From: Candidatus Obscuribacterales bacterium
GTDB lineage: Bacteria > Cyanobacteriota > Vampirovibrionia > Obscuribacterales > Obscuribacteraceae
Length of the DNA stretch: 42,903 bases
Assembly (NCBI GenBank): GCA_019747875.1
Contig: JAIEQI010000028.1
Location: 1 to 42,903, forward strand
Direction: 5' to 3'
Shown here: piece by piece, positions 41,063 to 42,903 of the stretch
How the letters are laid out: every line of letters begins with the position of its first letter
Numbering within the stretch: the first letter of the stretch is position 1
Notes under the pieces: generated by a model
Seen by the model: the letters and a program-made list of their open reading frames with translations, nothing else
Database searches by the model: none
What the model was told of the DNA's origin: nothing
Translations under genes and position numbers: made by a program

Positions 41063-42903
41063 ATGGCTTTAGAGAAGTATAATAAGATGCGTGATTTTTC
41101 GAAGACGCCCGAGCCGTCAGGCAAGGCAAAGCGGACTAAGTCGCGCAAACTTCAGTTCGTAATACAGAAGCACAACGCTACCCGATTACATTATGATTTC
41201 CGCCTCGAACACGATGGGGTGTTGCTATCATGGGCGGTGCCGAAGGGACCGTCTCTCAATCCTGCGGATAAGAGGCTTGCCGTTCAGACGGAAGATCACC
41301 CTTTTGAATATCGAAAGTTTGAGGGATTGATTCCCAAGGGAGAGTACGGTGGTGGCGAAGTAATCATTTGGGATAAGGGGACCTTCTATCCTGAACATAA
41401 TGGTGAAGCGGTCAAAGATATCGACGAGGCAGAAAAGCTCATTAAACAAGGAATGAGGAAAGGCACACTAAAGTTTGTTCTCGAGGGCGAAAAACTTCAT
41501 GGCTCATGGGCACTTGTGAAATTGAAAAACAAGGAAAAGGACTGGCTTCTGATCAAGCATAAGGATGAGCACGCTCTTTTTGATCGTGAAGTCATAGACG
41601 AAGATGAGTCAGTGGTCAGTGGTAAAACGATTGAGGATCTGCAGGAAGAATTCGGTACTAAACCGGAAAAGAAGAAGGTGGCAAGCAAATCTATCAACGC
41701 AAAATCCCGAACGAAGTCTGCATATCCGCCCGTTATTCAGCCTATGTTGGCCAGTCTTGCTCCCGAACCATTCTCCAAGGACGGCTGGATTTATGAGCCG
41801 AAGTTGGATGGAATTAGAGCGATAGCTTATGTTTATAACGGCGATGTGCGCCTCTTGTCGCGGCGCGGGCTGGATCTGACTGGGCGCTATCCGGTTCTTA
41901 CCGATGCGTTGGCAGAGCAAGAGGGGACTTTGGTGTTAGATGGTGAGATAGTAGCGTTTGACACGCAGGGGCGCCCATCTTTCCAACTGCTACAACAGCG
42001 TTCCGGATTATCACGGAATAGCGATGTAAAACAAGCTGAAGGTACTATTCCTATTCAGTATTATGCGTTTGATATTCTTTATCGAAACGGCTCTCTGCTT
42101 GTTGGCAAACCGCTGTCTGAGCGGAAAGCCGAATTGAAAGAGGCTTTAAAGCAAAGCGATAGTATTCATTTAGTGGATAAGATCCAGGGGACTGGAGATG
42201 ATGCTTATCGCGCTTGTGTTCAGAATGGTCTGGAAGGCATTCTTGCAAAAAGGGCTGACAGTCTTTATGAGGTCGGCAAAAGAAGCAAGAGCTGGTTAAA
42301 AATCAAAGCCACAAGAAGTGACGATTTCGTGGTGTGCGGTTATACGCTGGGGAATGGATCTCGCTCAAATTTATTTGGTGCAATCATTCTTGGTTATTAT
42401 CGAGATGATGAGTTGAAATACGCGGGCTCCGTTGGAACAGGTTTCAACGAAAAATCAATGCGCGATCTTTTGAAAACTATGAAGGGATTGGAAACAAAGA
42501 CATGCCCATTTAATGATAAAGCGATTTGTAAATTGAAAGCAATCTGGCTGAAGCCTGTAATGGTGGCACAGGTGAAATATGCGGAATTGACTCGCGATAT
42601 GATCTTGCGCATCCCAGTTTTTCAGCACCTTCGCTCGGATATAGATCCCAAACAAGCTGGACCGAATCCGATAGTGAAGCCGGAATCGACTGGCGATGAT
42701 CAGTACGGCGCGGAAGAGGTAAGGAGAGAGCCTATTCAGGTGGATCGAAAGGGCGAATTGGAAAAAAAATTCGGAGCCGGCAGGATGCCGGCGCTCCCGG
42801 GATCGAAGCAAAATCGAAAGGGTGAATCGGGCAAAAAAATCGGAGCCGGCAAGATGCCGGCGCTCCCGGGATCGAAGCAAAATCGAAAGGGTGAATCGGG
42901 CAA
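41063..42903 (+). CDS. ligD: ATP-dependent DNA ligase LigD, 3' end beyond the window
   Basis: The reading frame is open to the window end (613 codons seen). Domain order: a 3'-phosphoesterase domain at about 30-185 (HNATRLHYDFRLEHDG, PKGPSLNP, IPKGEYGGGEVIIWD, GSWALVKLK), then the ATP-dependent ligase with adenylated lysine K247 in EPKLDG, VLDGEIVAF near 292, GLEGILAKR near 392, KSWLKIK near 411, and an OB fold to about 530. From residue 562 it runs into an in-frame tandem repeat. A polymerase domain may follow beyond the window, as in the Pseudomonas order PE-ligase-polymerase. GGAG lies eight bases before the ATG. With Ku it repairs double-strand breaks. Confidence 0.96.
   Translation, partial: MALEKYNKMRDFSKTPEPSGKAKRTKSRKLQFVIQKHNATRLHYDFRLEHDGVLLSWAVPKGPSLNPADKRLAVQTEDHPFEYRKFEGLIPKGEYGGGEVIIWDKGTFYPEHNGEAVKDIDEAEKLIKQGMRKGTLKFVLEGEKLHGSWALVKLKNKEKDWLLIKHKDEHALFDREVIDEDESVVSGKTIEDLQEEFGTKPEKKKVASKSINAKSRTKSAYPPVIQPMLASLAPEPFSKDGWIYEPKLDGIRAIAYVYNGDVRLLSRRGLDLTGRYPVLTDALAEQEGTLVLDGEIVAFDTQGRPSFQLLQQRSGLSRNSDVKQAEGTIPIQYYAFDILYRNGSLLVGKPLSERKAELKEALKQSDSIHLVDKIQGTGDDAYRACVQNGLEGILAKRADSLYEVGKRSKSWLKIKATRSDDFVVCGYTLGNGSRSNLFGAIILGYYRDDELKYAGSVGTGFNEKSMRDLLKTMKGLETKTCPFNDKAICKLKAIWLKPVMVAQVKYAELTRDMILRIPVFQHLRSDIDPKQAGPNPIVKPESTGDDQYGAEEVRREPIQVDRKGELEKKFGAGRMPALPGSKQNRKGESGKKIGAGKMPALPGSKQNRKGESG
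42746..42903 (+). repeat. 69-bp tandem repeat carrying REP-like palindromes, inside ligD
   Basis: Two full units (42746-42814, 42815-42883) and 20 bases of a third are in frame, 23 codons each (RKGESGKKIGAGKMPALPG type). Each unit holds the hairpin GGAGC-CGGCA-loop-TGCCG-gc-GCTCC (42773-42797 and 42842-42866), which resembles dispersed REP elements. The array continues past the window end, so copy number is unknown. Confidence 0.9.

Noticed and set aside
42746..42903. CRISPR array
   Set aside because: The units are 69 bp and repeat throughout, with no unique spacers, and they are in frame with ligD.
1..42903. Prophage, integrative element or defence island
   Set aside because: No integrase, transposase, phage structural gene, toxin-antitoxin pair of known family or restriction system was seen; the genes look like chromosomal housekeeping and envelope functions mixed with lineage-specific orphans.

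Overview
The window is about 43 kb of gene-dense bacterial chromosome with roughly 36 supported genes on both strands. I see no tRNA, rRNA, CRISPR array, insertion sequence or phage module. Base composition is near half GC. Most genes have clear Shine-Dalgarno (SD) sequences, and TTG and GTG starts occur. LpxI (lipid A synthesis), an apparent lipoprotein, a twin-arginine-like leader and many signal peptides point to a diderm, Gram-negative-type cell. The type III glutamine synthetase, several EF-hand orphans, a DUF1800/DUF1501 pair, Tad-type pseudopilins and Ku/LigD fit a deep-branching environmental lineage. Obscuribacterales (Vampirovibrionia/Melainabacteria, the non-photosynthetic relatives of cyanobacteria) is my best guess. 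That is inference from gene content and could be wrong.

Layout. 1-5.7 kb: a broken or 5'-truncated serine hydrolase, a HEAT-repeat protein, an S41 PDZ protease without a signal peptide, and an EF-hand orphan. 5.7-12.4 kb (minus strand): glutamine synthetase III with a terminator, YjbQ, an orphan with a JAMM-like motif, an exported TPR protein, and LpxI. 12.6-14.3 kb: a small exported protein, a nucleotidyltransferase-like protein and an alkyltransferase-like DNA-lesion binder. 14.3-18.5 kb (plus strand): a membrane protein, a DUF1800 lipoprotein, a DUF1501 protein, a Gly/Ser-rich protein and a 30-residue membrane peptide; the first three form a tight operon. 18.5-22.1 kb: an ATP-grasp enzyme, then ureidoglycolate lyase (allA) divergent from malate synthase (aceB). 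The allA product, glyoxylate, is the aceB substrate. 22.3-24 kb: a small acidic protein, another EF-hand protein and an exported MsrA. 24-27.8 kb: an 11-bp-periodic repeat array upstream of a TadG-like von Willebrand protein and two TadE/TadF-like pseudopilins, followed by a small membrane protein. 27.9-34 kb: an exported glycogen-debranching-type glycosidase, a coiled-coil protein, a HAD phosphatase fused to a HerA-type ATPase, and a coiled-coil membrane protein with 23 uninterrupted heptads. 34-38.3 kb: a giant FecR-containing hybrid histidine kinase and a long structured intergenic region. 38.3-39.7 kb: a zinc ribbon, an orphan and a nitroreductase. 39.8-42.9 kb: divergent ku and ligD (non-homologous end joining). 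ligD runs off the window end inside an in-frame 69-bp tandem repeat that carries REP-like palindromes.

The most promising leads for something undescribed are the DUF1800/DUF1501 cluster with its Gly/Ser-rich and 30-residue neighbours, the 11-bp-phased array before the Tad-like trio, the FecR-kinase with its doubled operator-like repeat, the HAD-HerA fusion, and the REP-like repeats translated in frame within ligD.
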